Origin: Roseateles depolymerans
GTDB taxonomy: Bacteria > Pseudomonadota > Gammaproteobacteria > Burkholderiales > Burkholderiaceae_C
DNA: 64,000 bases
Assembly: GCA_003241055.1 (NCBI GenBank)
Contig: QFOD01000002.1
Span: 62,001-126,000, forward strand
Direction: 5' to 3'
The translations under genes were made by a program, and so were the position numbers. The notes under the pieces were generated by a model that saw nothing but the letters and a program-made list of their open reading frames with translations, ran no database searches and was not told the origin of the DNA. Below are positions 8,050 to 17,201 of the stretch, one piece after another. Numbering within the stretch: position 1 is the stretch's first letter; each line of letters begins with the position of its first letter.

Positions 8050-9426
8050 ATGAGCTCCTCCCCACGAGACGACCAGACCGCCGCGCCCAAGAAGGTCTAC
8101 ATCAAGACCTTTGGCTGCCAGATGAACGAGTACGACTCCGACAAGATGGCCGACGTGCTGGGTGCTGCTCAGGGCTACGAGCCGACCGACGATCCGGAAA
8201 GCGCCGACCTCATCCTCTTCAACACCTGCTCGGTGCGCGAGAAGGCGCAGGAGAAGGTGTTCAGCGACCTGGGGCGCATCAAGCACCTGAAGGCCAAGGG
8301 CGTGATGATCGGCGTGGGCGGCTGCGTGGCCTCGCAGGAGGGTGCGGCCATCATCGAACGCGCCCCCTATGTGGACGTGGTGTTCGGCCCGCAGACGCTG
8401 CACCGCCTGCCGCAGATGCTGGCCGCGCGCCGCGAGCAGCGCCGCCCGCAGGTGGACATCTCCTTCCCCGAGATCGAGAAGTTCGACCACCTGCCGCCGG
8501 CCAAGGTCGAGGGCGCGTCGGCCTTCGTGTCCATCATGGAAGGCTGCTCCAAGTACTGCTCCTACTGCGTCGTGCCCTACACGCGCGGCGAGGAGGTCTC
8601 GCGGCCGTTCGATGACGTGCTGACCGAGATCGCCGGCCTGGCCGACCAGGGCGTGATGGAAATCAACCTGCTGGGTCAGAACGTCAATGCCTACCGCGGC
8701 CGCATGGGTGACACGGCGGAGTACGCCGACCTGGCCCTGCTGCTGGAGTACGCGGCCGAGATCCCCGGCATCCAGCGTCTGCGCTTCACGACCAGCCACC
8801 CCAACGAGTTCAGCCCGCGCCTGATCGAGGCCTACGGCAAGATCCCGCAGTTGGTGAACCATCTGCACCTGCCGGTGCAGCACGGCAGCGACCGCATCCT
8901 GATGGCCATGAAGCGCGGCTACACGGCACTGGAGTTCAAGAGCATCGTGCGCAAGCTGCGCGCGATCCGCCCTGACCTGCGCCTGGCCAGCGACTTCATC
9001 GTCGGCTTCCCCGGCGAGACCGACGACGACCACGCCAAGCTCATGAAGCTGGTGGAGGACGTGGGCTTCGACGCATCGTTCAGCTTCATCTTCAGCCCCC
9101 GCCCCGGCACGCCGGCCGCCGCGCTGGAGGACGCCACGCCCTACGAGGTCAAGGTCAAGCGCCTGCAGGAACTCCAGGCCGCCATCGAGGCCCATGCGCT
9201 GAGCATCTCGCAAGGCATGGTCGGCCGGGTGGAGAAGGTGCTGGTCACCGGCAACGCCCGCAAGGACGCCTCCGAGCTGATGGGCCGCACCGAGTGCAAT
9301 CGCATCGTGAACTTCGCCGGCTCGCCGCGCCTGATGAACCAGCTGGTCGACGTGCGCATCACCACCGCCTTCGCGCACTCGCTGCGTGGCGAGGTGCTGA
9401 CCAGCGAGGCCGTGCTGGGCGCCTGA
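8050..9426 (+). CDS. miaB: tRNA-2-methylthio-N6-dimethylallyladenosine synthase MiaB
   Basis: 458 aa radical SAM methylthiotransferase. It adds a methylthio group to i6A37 of tRNAs reading UNN codons. The N-terminal UPF0004 domain begins KKVYIKTFGCQMNEYDSD (cluster ligand Cys23). The radical SAM triad CSKYCSYC supplies Cys166, Cys170 and Cys173. The LPVQHGSDRILMAMKRGYT segment is typical, and a TRAM domain ends the protein. Length is normal for the family. It precedes hemA, with one small minus-strand gene between. Confidence 0.97.
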   Translation: MSSSPRDDQTAAPKKVYIKTFGCQMNEYDSDKMADVLGAAQGYEPTDDPESADLILFNTCSVREKAQEKVFSDLGRIKHLKAKGVMIGVGGCVASQEGAAIIERAPYVDVVFGPQTLHRLPQMLAARREQRRPQVDISFPEIEKFDHLPPAKVEGASAFVSIMEGCSKYCSYCVVPYTRGEEVSRPFDDVLTEIAGLADQGVMEINLLGQNVNAYRGRMGDTAEYADLALLLEYAAEIPGIQRLRFTTSHPNEFSPRLIEAYGKIPQLVNHLHLPVQHGSDRILMAMKRGYTALEFKSIVRKLRAIRPDLRLASDFIVGFPGETDDDHAKLMKLVEDVGFDASFSFIFSPRPGTPAAALEDATPYEVKVKRLQELQAAIEAHALSISQGMVGRVEKVLVTGNARKDASELMGRTECNRIVNFAGSPRLMNQLVDVRITTAFAHSLRGEVLTSEAVLGA

Positions 9427-9438
9427 TCGCCGTGCTGC

Positions 9439-9714
9439 TCAGCGGCGAAAGCTGAGCAGCCACCACTGCGGCAGCGCCACGCCCAGCAGCAGCAGGCCAT
9501 AGCCGGCCATCTTGCCGTCGCGCCCCAGCCAGCCCAGCGCGACGATCAGCGCCAGCGTGCCGCCGGCACCGCCCCACTGCCACAGTCGACGCCAGGCCAG
9601 CGTCCGGGTGCTGCGCCACCAGACCGCCTTGATGGCGCCCGCCAGCAGCGCGGCCAGCGCCCAGGGCGGCAGCAGAAGGTTGGCCAGATGCCAGAACGCG
9701 TCCAAAGGGCTCAT
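9439..9714 (-). CDS. Small integral membrane protein, conserved hypothetical
   Basis: 91 aa with three hydrophobic stretches (LANLLLPPWALAALLAGAI, GGTLALIVALGWL, GYGLLLLGVALPQWWLLSF) and basic loops, ending FRR. It looks like a three-helix inner membrane protein with no known motif. It is convergent with miaB (12-bp gap) and divergent from hemA. Its hydrophobic pattern and correct start position argue that it is real rather than a shadow. The function is unknown. Confidence 0.65.
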   Translation of the reverse strand: MSPLDAFWHLANLLLPPWALAALLAGAIKAVWWRSTRTLAWRRLWQWGGAGGTLALIVALGWLGRDGKMAGYGLLLLGVALPQWWLLSFRR

Positions 9715-9763
9715 ACAGCACGGTTCACTTGATCAGTGTCAGAGCGGGAAAAGCCGCGAATCC

Positions 9764-9769
9764 TACAAT
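9764..9769 (+). promoter_or_regulatory. Candidate -10 element of hemA (possible leaderless mRNA)
   Basis: TACAAT followed by six bases and then the hemA ATG at 9776. No convincing -35 or Shine-Dalgarno sequence is visible. This spacing puts the transcription start on or next to the A of the start codon. Confidence 0.45.
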
Positions 9770-9775
9770 CCAGCC

Positions 9776-11038
9776 ATGTCCGTATTCGCCCTCGGCCTGA
9801 ATCACAACACCGCCCCGCTCGATCTGCGTGGGCGGTTTGCATTCACGCTGGAGCAATTGGCTCCCTCGCTGACCGGTCTGCGCCAGAAGCTGGCCGGCAC
9901 GCCCGAGGCGGCCCTGCTGTCCACCTGCAACCGCACCGAGCTCTACGTGGCCGGCCCCAGCAGCCAGGTGCAGCCGGCGATTGCCTGGCTGGCCAACACC
10001 GGCGGCGTCAGCGCGGGTGAGCTCAGCGAGCACGCCTATGTGATGCAGGGCAGCGCCGCCGCGCGGCATGCCTTCCGCGTGGCCAGCGGGCTGGATTCCA
10101 TGGTGCTGGGCGAACCCCAGATCCTGGGCCAGCTCAAGCAGGCCGTGAAGGAGGCCGAAGCGGCCGGCGCGCTGGGCACCACGCTGCACCAGATGTTCCA
10201 GCGCAGCTTCTCGGTGGCCAAGGAGGTACGCAGCTCCACCGAGATCGGCGCGCATTCCATCAGCATGGCGGCTGCCGCCGTGCGCCTGGCCGGCCAGCTG
10301 TTCGAGGACCTGGCCCGCACACGCGTGCTGTTCGTGGGTGCCGGCGAGATGATCGAGCTGACCGCCACGCACTTCGCCGCGCGCTCGCCGCGCCACATGG
10401 CGGTGGCCAATCGCACGCTGGAGCGCGGCGAGAAGCTGGCCACGCACTTCGGCGCCGAGTCCATGAAGCTGGCCGACCTGCCGGAGCGTCTGCACGAGTT
10501 CGACATCGTCGTGTCGTGCACGGCCTCCAGCCTGCCGCTGATCGGCCTGGGGGCGGTGGAGCGGGCGCTTAAAAAGCGCAAGCACCGCCCGATGTTCATG
10601 GTCGACCTGGCCGTGCCGCGCGACATCGAGCCCGAGGTCGCCCAGCTGGACGACGTCTACCTCTACACCGTCGACGAGCTCGCCGCCCAGGTGCAGACCG
10701 CCGGCGAGAAACGCCAGGCCGCGGTTGCCCAGGCCGAGGCCATCGTCGAGAACGGTGTGCAGAGCTTCATGCACTGGCTGGACCAGCGCCACACCGTGCC
10801 GCTGATCCAGGCCCTGCACCAGCAGACCGACGACTGGCGCGCCCTCGAGATCGCGCGGGCGCGCAAGCAGCTCGCCAAGGGCGCCGACCTCGACGAGGTG
10901 CTGGACACGCTGACCCGCGGCCTCACGCAAAAGCTGCTGCACGGTACGCTGGCCGAGCTGCACGCCACCGATGGCGAGCAGCGCCTGCAGCTGGCGCAGA
11001 CCGTTTCGCGCCTGTTCCTGCGCGGCCGGCAGTCCTAG
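9776..11038 (+). CDS. hemA: Glutamyl-tRNA reductase
   Basis: 420 aa. It reduces glutamyl-tRNA to glutamate-1-semialdehyde, the first committed step of C5 tetrapyrrole synthesis. Landmarks: MSVFALGLNHNTAP at the start, the catalytic Cys51 in STCNRTELY, the SGLDSMVLGEPQILGQ loop, an NADPH-binding segment (VLFVGAGEMIELTATHF) and a C-terminal dimerisation helix. The frame is open 88 codons further upstream, but the family N-terminus is at 9776. It heads hemA-prfA-prmC, an order common in proteobacteria. Confidence 0.97.
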   Translation: MSVFALGLNHNTAPLDLRGRFAFTLEQLAPSLTGLRQKLAGTPEAALLSTCNRTELYVAGPSSQVQPAIAWLANTGGVSAGELSEHAYVMQGSAAARHAFRVASGLDSMVLGEPQILGQLKQAVKEAEAAGALGTTLHQMFQRSFSVAKEVRSSTEIGAHSISMAAAAVRLAGQLFEDLARTRVLFVGAGEMIELTATHFAARSPRHMAVANRTLERGEKLATHFGAESMKLADLPERLHEFDIVVSCTASSLPLIGLGAVERALKKRKHRPMFMVDLAVPRDIEPEVAQLDDVYLYTVDELAAQVQTAGEKRQAAVAQAEAIVENGVQSFMHWLDQRHTVPLIQALHQQTDDWRALEIARARKQLAKGADLDEVLDTLTRGLTQKLLHGTLAELHATDGEQRLQLAQTVSRLFLRGRQS

Positions 11039-11108
11039 CGGCGCACCCACGCCGCCGCCCGACGCCCGCCACCGGCGTCGCCCTCTCCGACTGCCTCGCC
11101 CGCCGCCC

Positions 11109-12194
11109 ATGAAAGACTCCCTGCGCCAGCAGTTCGAACGCCTTGCGTTCCGCCTCGCCGAACTCGACACCCTGCTGGCCGACGGCAGCATCGCGGCCGA
11201 CATGAAGCGCTACCGCGCGCTGACCAAGGAGCAGGCCGAGGTGGCGTCCCTGGTGGAACGCTGGCGGCGCTACCTGCAGCACGAGGCCGACCTGGCCGCC
11301 GCCCGCGAGTTGCTGGCCGACCCCGACATGGCCGACATGGCCCGCGAGGAAATCGCGCTCAACGAAGGCGCGCTCGCCGAACTCGACCAGGCTCTGCAGC
11401 TCGCGCTGCTGCCAAAGGACCCGGACGACGAGCGCAACGCCTTCCTCGAAATCCGCGCGGGCACCGGCGGCGATGAATCCGCCCTCTTCGCCGGCGACCT
11501 GGCCCGCATGTATCTGCGCTTTGCCGAAGCGCAGGGCTGGCGCACCGAGCTCATGTCGGCCAATGAGTCCGACCTGGGGGGCTACAAGGAGCTGGTGGTG
11601 CGCGTGGAGGGCGACCACGCCTACGGCCGCCTGAAGTTCGAGAGCGGCGGCCACCGCGTGCAGCGCGTGCCCGCCACCGAGAACCAGGGCCGCATCCACA
11701 CCAGTGCCTGCACCGTGGCCGTGCTGCCCGAGCCCGACGAGGCCGAGGAGATCACGCTCAACCCGGCGGACCTGCGCATCGACACCTTCCGTGCCAGCGG
11801 CGCGGGCGGCCAGCACATCAACAAGACCGACTCGGCCATCCGCGTCACCCACCTGCCCACCGGCCTGGTCGCCGAGTGCCAGGACGACCGCAGCCAGCAC
11901 CGCAACAAGGCCAAGGCGCTGGCCGTGCTGCAGGCGCGGCTGCGCGACAAGGAACGCATCGAGCGCGAAGCCAAGGCGGCCGCCACCCGCAAGAGCCTGA
12001 TCGGCAGCGGCGACCGCAGCGACCGCATCCGCACCTACAACTTCCCGCAGGGGCGGCTGACCGACCACCGCATCAACCTGACCCTCTACAAGCTCGGCCA
12101 GATCATGGACGGCGACCTGACCGACGTGATCCAGGGCCTGCAGGCCGCCCAGTCGGCCGAGCAGCTGGCCCAGCTGGAAGAAGGCCGCGCATGA
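11109..12194 (+). CDS. prfA: Peptide chain release factor 1
   Basis: 361 aa class I release factor that reads UAA and UAG and triggers peptidyl-tRNA hydrolysis. The GGQ motif is at residues 233-235 in GAGGQHINKTDSAIRVTH. The GTGGDESALFAGDLARMY segment and SGGHRVQRVP are diagnostic. The start at 11109 gives the usual MKDSLRQQFERLAFR terminus. It lies 70 bp after hemA, and its stop overlaps the prmC start (ATGA), so it is coupled to its own methyltransferase. Confidence 0.97.
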   Translation: MKDSLRQQFERLAFRLAELDTLLADGSIAADMKRYRALTKEQAEVASLVERWRRYLQHEADLAAARELLADPDMADMAREEIALNEGALAELDQALQLALLPKDPDDERNAFLEIRAGTGGDESALFAGDLARMYLRFAEAQGWRTELMSANESDLGGYKELVVRVEGDHAYGRLKFESGGHRVQRVPATENQGRIHTSACTVAVLPEPDEAEEITLNPADLRIDTFRASGAGGQHINKTDSAIRVTHLPTGLVAECQDDRSQHRNKAKALAVLQARLRDKERIEREAKAAATRKSLIGSGDRSDRIRTYNFPQGRLTDHRINLTLYKLGQIMDGDLTDVIQGLQAAQSAEQLAQLEEGRA

Positions 12195-13012
12195 GCGCCG
12201 ATGCGCCGTTGACGGTCGACCAGGCATTGGCACTGGCCCGCCAGCTTGGCGTGGAGCGCGGCGACGCGCAGACCTGGCTGTGCCACATCGCCCAGCAAGG
12301 CCGGGCCTGGCTGATCACCCATGGCGACGCAGCCCTGCCCACGAGCGCCGCCCAGGGTCTGCAACGCCTGGCCGACGGCGAGCCGCTGGCCCATCTGACC
12401 GGCTGGCAGGCCTTCCATGGGCTGGAGCTGCAGGTCACGCCAGACACGTTGATCCCCCGCCCCGACACCGAAACCCTGGTGGACTGGGCCCTGGAGCGCC
12501 TGGCCGCCCTGCCCGGCACCCCGCGCGTGGCCGATCTGGGCACCGGCAGCGGCGCGATCGCACTGGCCCTCAAGGCGGCCTGCCCACGCGCCGAGGTCTG
12601 CGCCGTGGACCTGAGTGCGCCCGCACTGGCCGTGGCCCGCGCCAATGGCCGGCGCCTGGGGCTGGCCGTGGAGTGGCTGCAGGGCAACTGGCTGACGCCG
12701 CTGGCAGGGCGACGCTTCGAGCTGATCGTCAGCAACCCGCCCTACATCGCTGGCGACGACCCCCACCTGCCGGCGCTGCGCCACGAGCCGCGCTCGGCGC
12801 TCACGCCCGAAGGCGACGGTCTGGCCGATCTCTACCACCTGATCGACGCCGGCGCACCGCTGCTGGCGCCCGGCGGCTGGCTGTTGATGGAGCATGGCTG
12901 GGATCAGGCTGCGCCGGTACGCGCACGGCTCGCCGAGCACGGCTACCTCGATGTGAGCTCACGCCAGGACCTGGGCGGGCGCGAGCGGGCCAGCGGCGGG
13001 CGACGTCCCTGA
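12191..13012 (+). CDS. prmC: Release factor glutamine methyltransferase PrmC
   Basis: 273 aa SAM-dependent methyltransferase that methylates the GGQ glutamine of RF1 and RF2. It has a helical N-terminal substrate domain, the SAM loop VADLGTGSGAIALAL and the catalytic NPPY at 182-185. The start at 12191 shares the ATGA with the prfA stop. No terminator is evident downstream. Confidence 0.96.
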   Translation: MSADAPLTVDQALALARQLGVERGDAQTWLCHIAQQGRAWLITHGDAALPTSAAQGLQRLADGEPLAHLTGWQAFHGLELQVTPDTLIPRPDTETLVDWALERLAALPGTPRVADLGTGSGAIALALKAACPRAEVCAVDLSAPALAVARANGRRLGLAVEWLQGNWLTPLAGRRFELIVSNPPYIAGDDPHLPALRHEPRSALTPEGDGLADLYHLIDAGAPLLAPGGWLLMEHGWDQAAPVRARLAEHGYLDVSSRQDLGGRERASGGRRP

Positions 13013-13148
13013 GCGGCCGGCAGCGGCACCACGACACCCGTCGCGGGCGTTTGCGTGATGTTTTGCTGCCAGATTTGGGTTCACGCGCCCGGCACTGCGG
13101 CGTAGCATGAACTCCCGGCGCAGGTTGCTGCGCCCCGTGGAGAAGATC

Positions 13149-13724
13149 ATGGCCAGGCTGCCCACTTTGCTCGTGCTGCTCAGCCTTTCGGCGCTGCTCC
13201 CCGCGACCGCTCGCGCCGATGGCGAGCCCAATCTGTCGCGCTGGGCGGGGCGCCTACAGGTCAGCAGCATCGATACCCGCTACGACCACTCCCCCCGGCT
13301 GGGCGGCTCGCGCATCCTCAGCGCCAACCTGCTGGGCGACTACTACCTCACCTCCTCCGGCAGCGCCCGCCTGAGCGGCGGCCTGCGGGCCACCGGCGGC
13401 ATGCTGCTGGGGCCGCTGTCGCTGTCGCAGAGCAGCGCCGGCCTGGCGCTGGGATCCGGACCGTTCTCGGCCGGCCAGCGCCGCTTTGCGCTCACCGGCC
13501 CCGCGGAGATGCTGGACACCGGCACCAGCCTGTCCTACATGGGCATTGGCTACACGGCCCATGTGAAGGGCAGCGGCCTGGCCTTCAGCGCCGACCTGGG
13601 CCTGCTCAATGGCAACGTGGGTGGCCTGCGGCTGGGCCGTAGCAGCGCCCAGGGCTTCGAGGACGCGATGCGCGACCTGCGCTTCAAGCCGCTGCTGCAA
13701 CTGGGCCTGGCCTACAGCTACTGA
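13149..13724 (+). CDS. Exported, probably outer-membrane-associated conserved hypothetical protein
   Basis: 191 aa from ATG 13149, which has GGAG six bases upstream and opens a clear signal peptide (MARLPTLLVLLSLSALLPATARA). The frame is open to 13107, but that start would bury the leader. The mature part has alternating strands (SRILSANLLGDYYL, SARLSGGLRATGGMLLG, SLSYMGIGYTAHVKG) and ends LLQLGLAYSY. The terminal aromatic residue and amphipathic strands suggest a small outer membrane beta-barrel. No specific function is recognised. Confidence 0.7.
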   Translation: MARLPTLLVLLSLSALLPATARADGEPNLSRWAGRLQVSSIDTRYDHSPRLGGSRILSANLLGDYYLTSSGSARLSGGLRATGGMLLGPLSLSQSSAGLALGSGPFSAGQRRFALTGPAEMLDTGTSLSYMGIGYTAHVKGSGLAFSADLGLLNGNVGGLRLGRSSAQGFEDAMRDLRFKPLLQLGLAYSY

Positions 13725-13811
13725 CGCCGGCCCCGGGCTAAGGGCCGACCGCTGCAAGGGCTGCGGCGGGGGTCGGATAATCCCGGCTTTGCCAACGATT
13801 CCGAGATTCCC

Positions 13812-14123
13812 ATGAGCGACGTTCAGCAACGCATTGACGACCTGGTGAAGAGCAACCGCGTGGTGCTGTTCATGAAGGGGACGGCCCAGTTCCCGATGTG
13901 CGGCTTCTCTGGCCGCGCCATCCAGATCCTGAAGGCCTCCGGCGTGACGGACCTGAAGACCTTCAACGTGCTGGAGGACGAGGAAGTGCGTCAGGGCATC
14001 AAGGACTACGCCAACTGGCCCACCATCCCGCAGCTCTACATCAACGGCGAATTCGTCGGCGGCTCGGACATCATGATGGAGATGTACCAGTCGGGCGAGC
14101 TCCAGCAGGCGCTGGCAGCTTGA
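13812..14123 (+). CDS. grxD: Monothiol glutaredoxin (Grx4 type)
   Basis: 103 aa. The CGFS active site (Cys30-Ser33, in FPMCGFSGRAIQIL) marks the monothiol class, which carries [2Fe-2S] clusters with glutathione. FKTFNV-like and NWPTIPQLYINGEFVGGSD segments give the glutathione site. The protein is full length and begins MSDVQQRIDDLVKSN. It is followed by a 192-bp palindrome-rich gap before ubiX. Confidence 0.97.
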   Translation: MSDVQQRIDDLVKSNRVVLFMKGTAQFPMCGFSGRAIQILKASGVTDLKTFNVLEDEEVRQGIKDYANWPTIPQLYINGEFVGGSDIMMEMYQSGELQQALAA

Positions 14124-14315
14124 CCCTCCGCGCTTCGCGCGCCCCCTCGAGAGGGCTGAGCCCGGACGCGAACAGTCCTGAGGGCCGTTTGTGCCTGGCG
14201 AAGGAGGAGGCCTCTGGCCCCGACAACTCCCTGCGGCACGGCAAAGCCGGTTCCACGGGAGTCGCTGGGTCAGACACTCTGCCGCACACGCTGGGCGGCT
14301 TCTCAAGGCCATGAC
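14124..14315. repeat. Palindrome-rich intergenic spacer between grxD and ubiX
   Basis: The spacer starts directly after the grxD stop with a self-complementary core (CGCGCTTCGCGCG, about 14130-14142) and a CCCCTCGAGAGGG element. Its codon-like texture does not match any ORF. It looks like a dispersed intergenic element, but no second copy was found in the window by eye. Confidence 0.35.
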
Positions 14316-14879
14316 ATGACGCAACGCTTGGTGGTCGGCTTGACCGGCGCGACGGGCGCGGCCTATGCGCTGCGGCTGCTGCGCCGCGCGCGCGAGTTGG
14401 GCGTCGAGACCCATCTGATCGCCACGCCCGCCGGCATCCTGAACGCCCACCACGAGCTGGGGCTGGACCGCTCCGCGCTGGAAGCCGAGGCGGACCATGC
14501 CTACGCGCCCGGCGACATCGGCGCCTGCATCGCCAGCGGCAGCTTCGCGACGGCCGCGATGGTGGTGGCGCCCTGCTCGATGAAGTCGCTGGCAGCCATC
14601 GCCCACGGCCTGGGCGACAACCTGCTGACCCGCGCGGCCGACGTGACGCTGAAGGAGCGCCGCCGCCTCATCCTGATGGTGCGCGAGACACCGCTGAACC
14701 TGGCCCACCTGCGCAACATGGTGGCCGTGACCGAGATGGGGGGCATCTGCTTCCCGCCGCTGCCGGCCTTCTACCACCACCCCAAGAGCATCGAGGAGAT
14801 GGTGGCCGAAACGGTGGAACGGGTGCTGGAGCTGAGCGGCATCGCCGCGGCGGCCCCCAAGGTCTGGAACGGCCTGTAA
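14316..14879 (+). CDS. ubiX: Flavin prenyltransferase UbiX
   Basis: 187 aa. It makes prenylated FMN for UbiD-type decarboxylases in ubiquinone synthesis. Landmarks: LVVGLTGATGAAYALRLL at the N-terminus, the SGSFATAAMVVAPCSMKSLA flavin/prenyl site, LKERRRLILMVRETPL and GGICFPPLPAFY. An earlier overlapping ATG is out of frame. An intrinsic terminator follows. Confidence 0.96.
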   Translation: MTQRLVVGLTGATGAAYALRLLRRARELGVETHLIATPAGILNAHHELGLDRSALEAEADHAYAPGDIGACIASGSFATAAMVVAPCSMKSLAAIAHGLGDNLLTRAADVTLKERRRLILMVRETPLNLAHLRNMVAVTEMGGICFPPLPAFYHHPKSIEEMVAETVERVLELSGIAAAAPKVWNGL

Positions 14880-14900
14880 AGGCGGCCCGCTCAATGCAAT

Positions 14901-14938
14901 GGCCCGGCAGCGCTCGCGCGGGCCGGGCCGTTTTGTTT
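14901..14938 (+). terminator. Intrinsic terminator after ubiX
   Basis: Stem GGCCCGGC (14901-14908) / GCCGGGCC (14922-14929), followed by GTTTTGTTT. It lies about 20 bp after the ubiX stop. Confidence 0.75.
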
Positions 14939-14970
14939 GACAGGGAGGCCGTTCCGCCTCCCGACGCAGC

Positions 14971-17121
14971 TCAGGGCTTGGCCGGCTGAACCACCAGACC
15001 GCGCCGCTCCAGCAGCGGCTGGATGTCGGGCTCGTGGCCCACGAGGTTGCGGAACAGCACCATCGCATCCTCGCTGCCACCGCGCGACAGCAGCTTGGCA
15101 CGCAGTGCATCGCCGTTCTCGCGCTTCAGGCCGCCGTGGGCCTTGAGCCATTCCACCGTGTCGGCGTCCAGCACCTCGCTCCAGATGTAGGCGTAGTAGC
15201 CGGCCGCGTAGCCGCCCATGATGTGGCTGAAGTAGGGCGTGCGGTAGCGCGGCGGCACCGGCGCGAAGTCCACGCCCTCTTCCTTCAGCACGCGGGCCTC
15301 GAAGGGCATCACGCCGTCGGCGCTCAGCAGCTGCTTGGCATCCAGCTGGTGCAGGCGCTGGTCCAGGATGGTGGCGCTCAGGTACTCCGTGGTCAGGAAG
15401 CCCTGGTTGAAACGCTTGGCGCGCGTGACCTTGTCCAGCAACGCCTGCGGCATGGCCTCGCCGGTCTTGTAGTGACGCGCGTAATGGGCCAGCACGCTGG
15501 GCCAGTCAGACCAGACCTCGTTCACCTGCGAGGGGTACTCGACGAAGTCGCGCGGCACGCCCGTGCCGGCAAAGCTCGGGTACTGCACCTTGGAGAACAT
15601 GCCGTGCAGCGCATGGCCGAACTCGTGGAACATGGTGCGCACCTCGTCCCAGGTCAGCAGCGTGGCCTCGCCGGCCGGCGGCTTGGGGATGTTGAGGTGG
15701 TTGGCGATGACGGGCAGGTCGCCGCTCAGCGCGTTCTGCGACACATAGGCGTTCATCCACGCGCCACCGCGCTTGGACGGGCGAGCGTAGAGGTCGGCAA
15801 TGAAGATGGCCAGCTGCTTGCCGTCGGCATCGATCACGTCGTAAACACGCACATCGTCCTGGTAGACCGGCAGGTCGGTGCGGCGCTTGAAGCTCAGCCC
15901 GTAGAGCTGGCCGGCGGCGTAGAACACGCCACGCTCCAGCACGCTGCCGATCTCCAGATAGGGCTTGAGCTGGCTCTCGTCGAAGCCGTACTTGGCCGCG
16001 CGCAGCTTCTCGGCATAGAAGCTCCAGTCCCAGGGCTCGAGCTTGAAGCTAGGCTGCTTGCGCGCCGCCTGGTCGGCGTCGATCAGCTTCTGCAGCTCCG
16101 CGGCTTCGGCCTTGGCCGAGGCCACGGCGGCCGGCGCCAGCTGGCGCAGCAGTGCGTTGACGGTCTGAGGCGACTTGGCCGTTTCCTCGTCCAGCACGTA
16201 GGCCGCATAGCTGGGGTAGCCCAGCAGCGCGGCGCGCTCCTGACGCAGCGCGACGACGCTGGCCACCAGACCGGTCGTGTCGTTGGCATTGCCGCGACTG
16301 CCGCGCGCCACCGATGCGCGATAGATGCGCTCGCGCAGCGCGCGGTGGGTCAGCTCGGCCTCGACCGGCTGGCCGGTGGTGTTGAGCAACGCGATGACGT
16401 ATTTGCCGTCCAGGCCGCGCTTCTTCGCAGCCTCCGCAGCCGCCGTGATCTGCGCCGGGCTCAGGCCGTCCAGCTCGGCGGCACTGTCCACCACCACGGC
16501 GGAGTCGTTCACCTCGGCCAGCACCGCCTTGTTGAAGCGGGCCGACAGCGTCGCCAGTTCCGCATTGATGGCCTTCATGCGAGCCTTCTGGGCATCGCTG
16601 AGCAGCGCACCGGCGCGCACCATGTTGCGGTAGTAGCGCTCGATCAGCCGCTTGCCCTCGGCATTGGGCGCCGCCTGATCGCGCTGCTCGTACAGCGTCT
16701 TCACGCGGGCGAACAGCCTGGCATTGAGCTGCACCGCGTCACGCTGCGCGGCGAGCTTGGCGGCGTAGTCGGTCTGCAGCTGCTGGCGGGCCGGGTTGGC
16801 ATCCGCGCCCAGCAGATTGAACAGCACCGTGACCGTACGGCTCAGCAGGCGGCCGCTCTTCTCCAGCGCCAGGATGGTGTTGTCGAAGCTGGGCGCCGCC
16901 GGGTTGTCCGCGATCACCTGGACCTCGGCCAGTTGCTCGGCCATGCCCTGATCCAGCGCCGGGGCGAAATGCTCGTCACGCAGCTTGTCGAAGGGCGGAT
17001 AGTGCAGCGGCAGCGGGCTGGGAGCGAACAGCGGGTTGTCGTTGGCCGGGGCAGCCCAGGCAAAGCCGGTGGCCAGCAGGGTCGTGAGCAACAGGGGGGC
17101 GAAGCGGCGTGCAGCGGACAT
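14971..17121 (-). CDS. dcp: M3 family zinc oligopeptidase, Dcp-like, exported
   Basis: 716 aa with a signal peptide (MSAARRFAPLLLTTLLATGFAWA). The zinc motif FHEFGHALHGMFS places His499, Glu500 and His503. The G-M/L-F form resembles peptidyl-dipeptidase Dcp more than oligopeptidase A. The C-terminal YAAGYYAYIWSEVLDADT is typical. It would clip dipeptides or short peptides in the periplasm, whereas E. coli Dcp is usually described as cytoplasmic or periplasmic. It is convergent with ubiX and lies 80 bp after the lytic transglycosylase gene on the same strand. Confidence 0.92.
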   Translation of the reverse strand: MSAARRFAPLLLTTLLATGFAWAAPANDNPLFAPSPLPLHYPPFDKLRDEHFAPALDQGMAEQLAEVQVIADNPAAPSFDNTILALEKSGRLLSRTVTVLFNLLGADANPARQQLQTDYAAKLAAQRDAVQLNARLFARVKTLYEQRDQAAPNAEGKRLIERYYRNMVRAGALLSDAQKARMKAINAELATLSARFNKAVLAEVNDSAVVVDSAAELDGLSPAQITAAAEAAKKRGLDGKYVIALLNTTGQPVEAELTHRALRERIYRASVARGSRGNANDTTGLVASVVALRQERAALLGYPSYAAYVLDEETAKSPQTVNALLRQLAPAAVASAKAEAAELQKLIDADQAARKQPSFKLEPWDWSFYAEKLRAAKYGFDESQLKPYLEIGSVLERGVFYAAGQLYGLSFKRRTDLPVYQDDVRVYDVIDADGKQLAIFIADLYARPSKRGGAWMNAYVSQNALSGDLPVIANHLNIPKPPAGEATLLTWDEVRTMFHEFGHALHGMFSKVQYPSFAGTGVPRDFVEYPSQVNEVWSDWPSVLAHYARHYKTGEAMPQALLDKVTRAKRFNQGFLTTEYLSATILDQRLHQLDAKQLLSADGVMPFEARVLKEEGVDFAPVPPRYRTPYFSHIMGGYAAGYYAYIWSEVLDADTVEWLKAHGGLKRENGDALRAKLLSRGGSEDAMVLFRNLVGHEPDIQPLLERRGLVVQPAKP

Positions 17122-17201
17122 GGACGGCAGCAGTCAGGTCGAAGGAAAGAGAGGAAGCCTAGCGCGCGGCGCGCGCGATGCCACAAGGCATGGCCGGCGC
17201 G

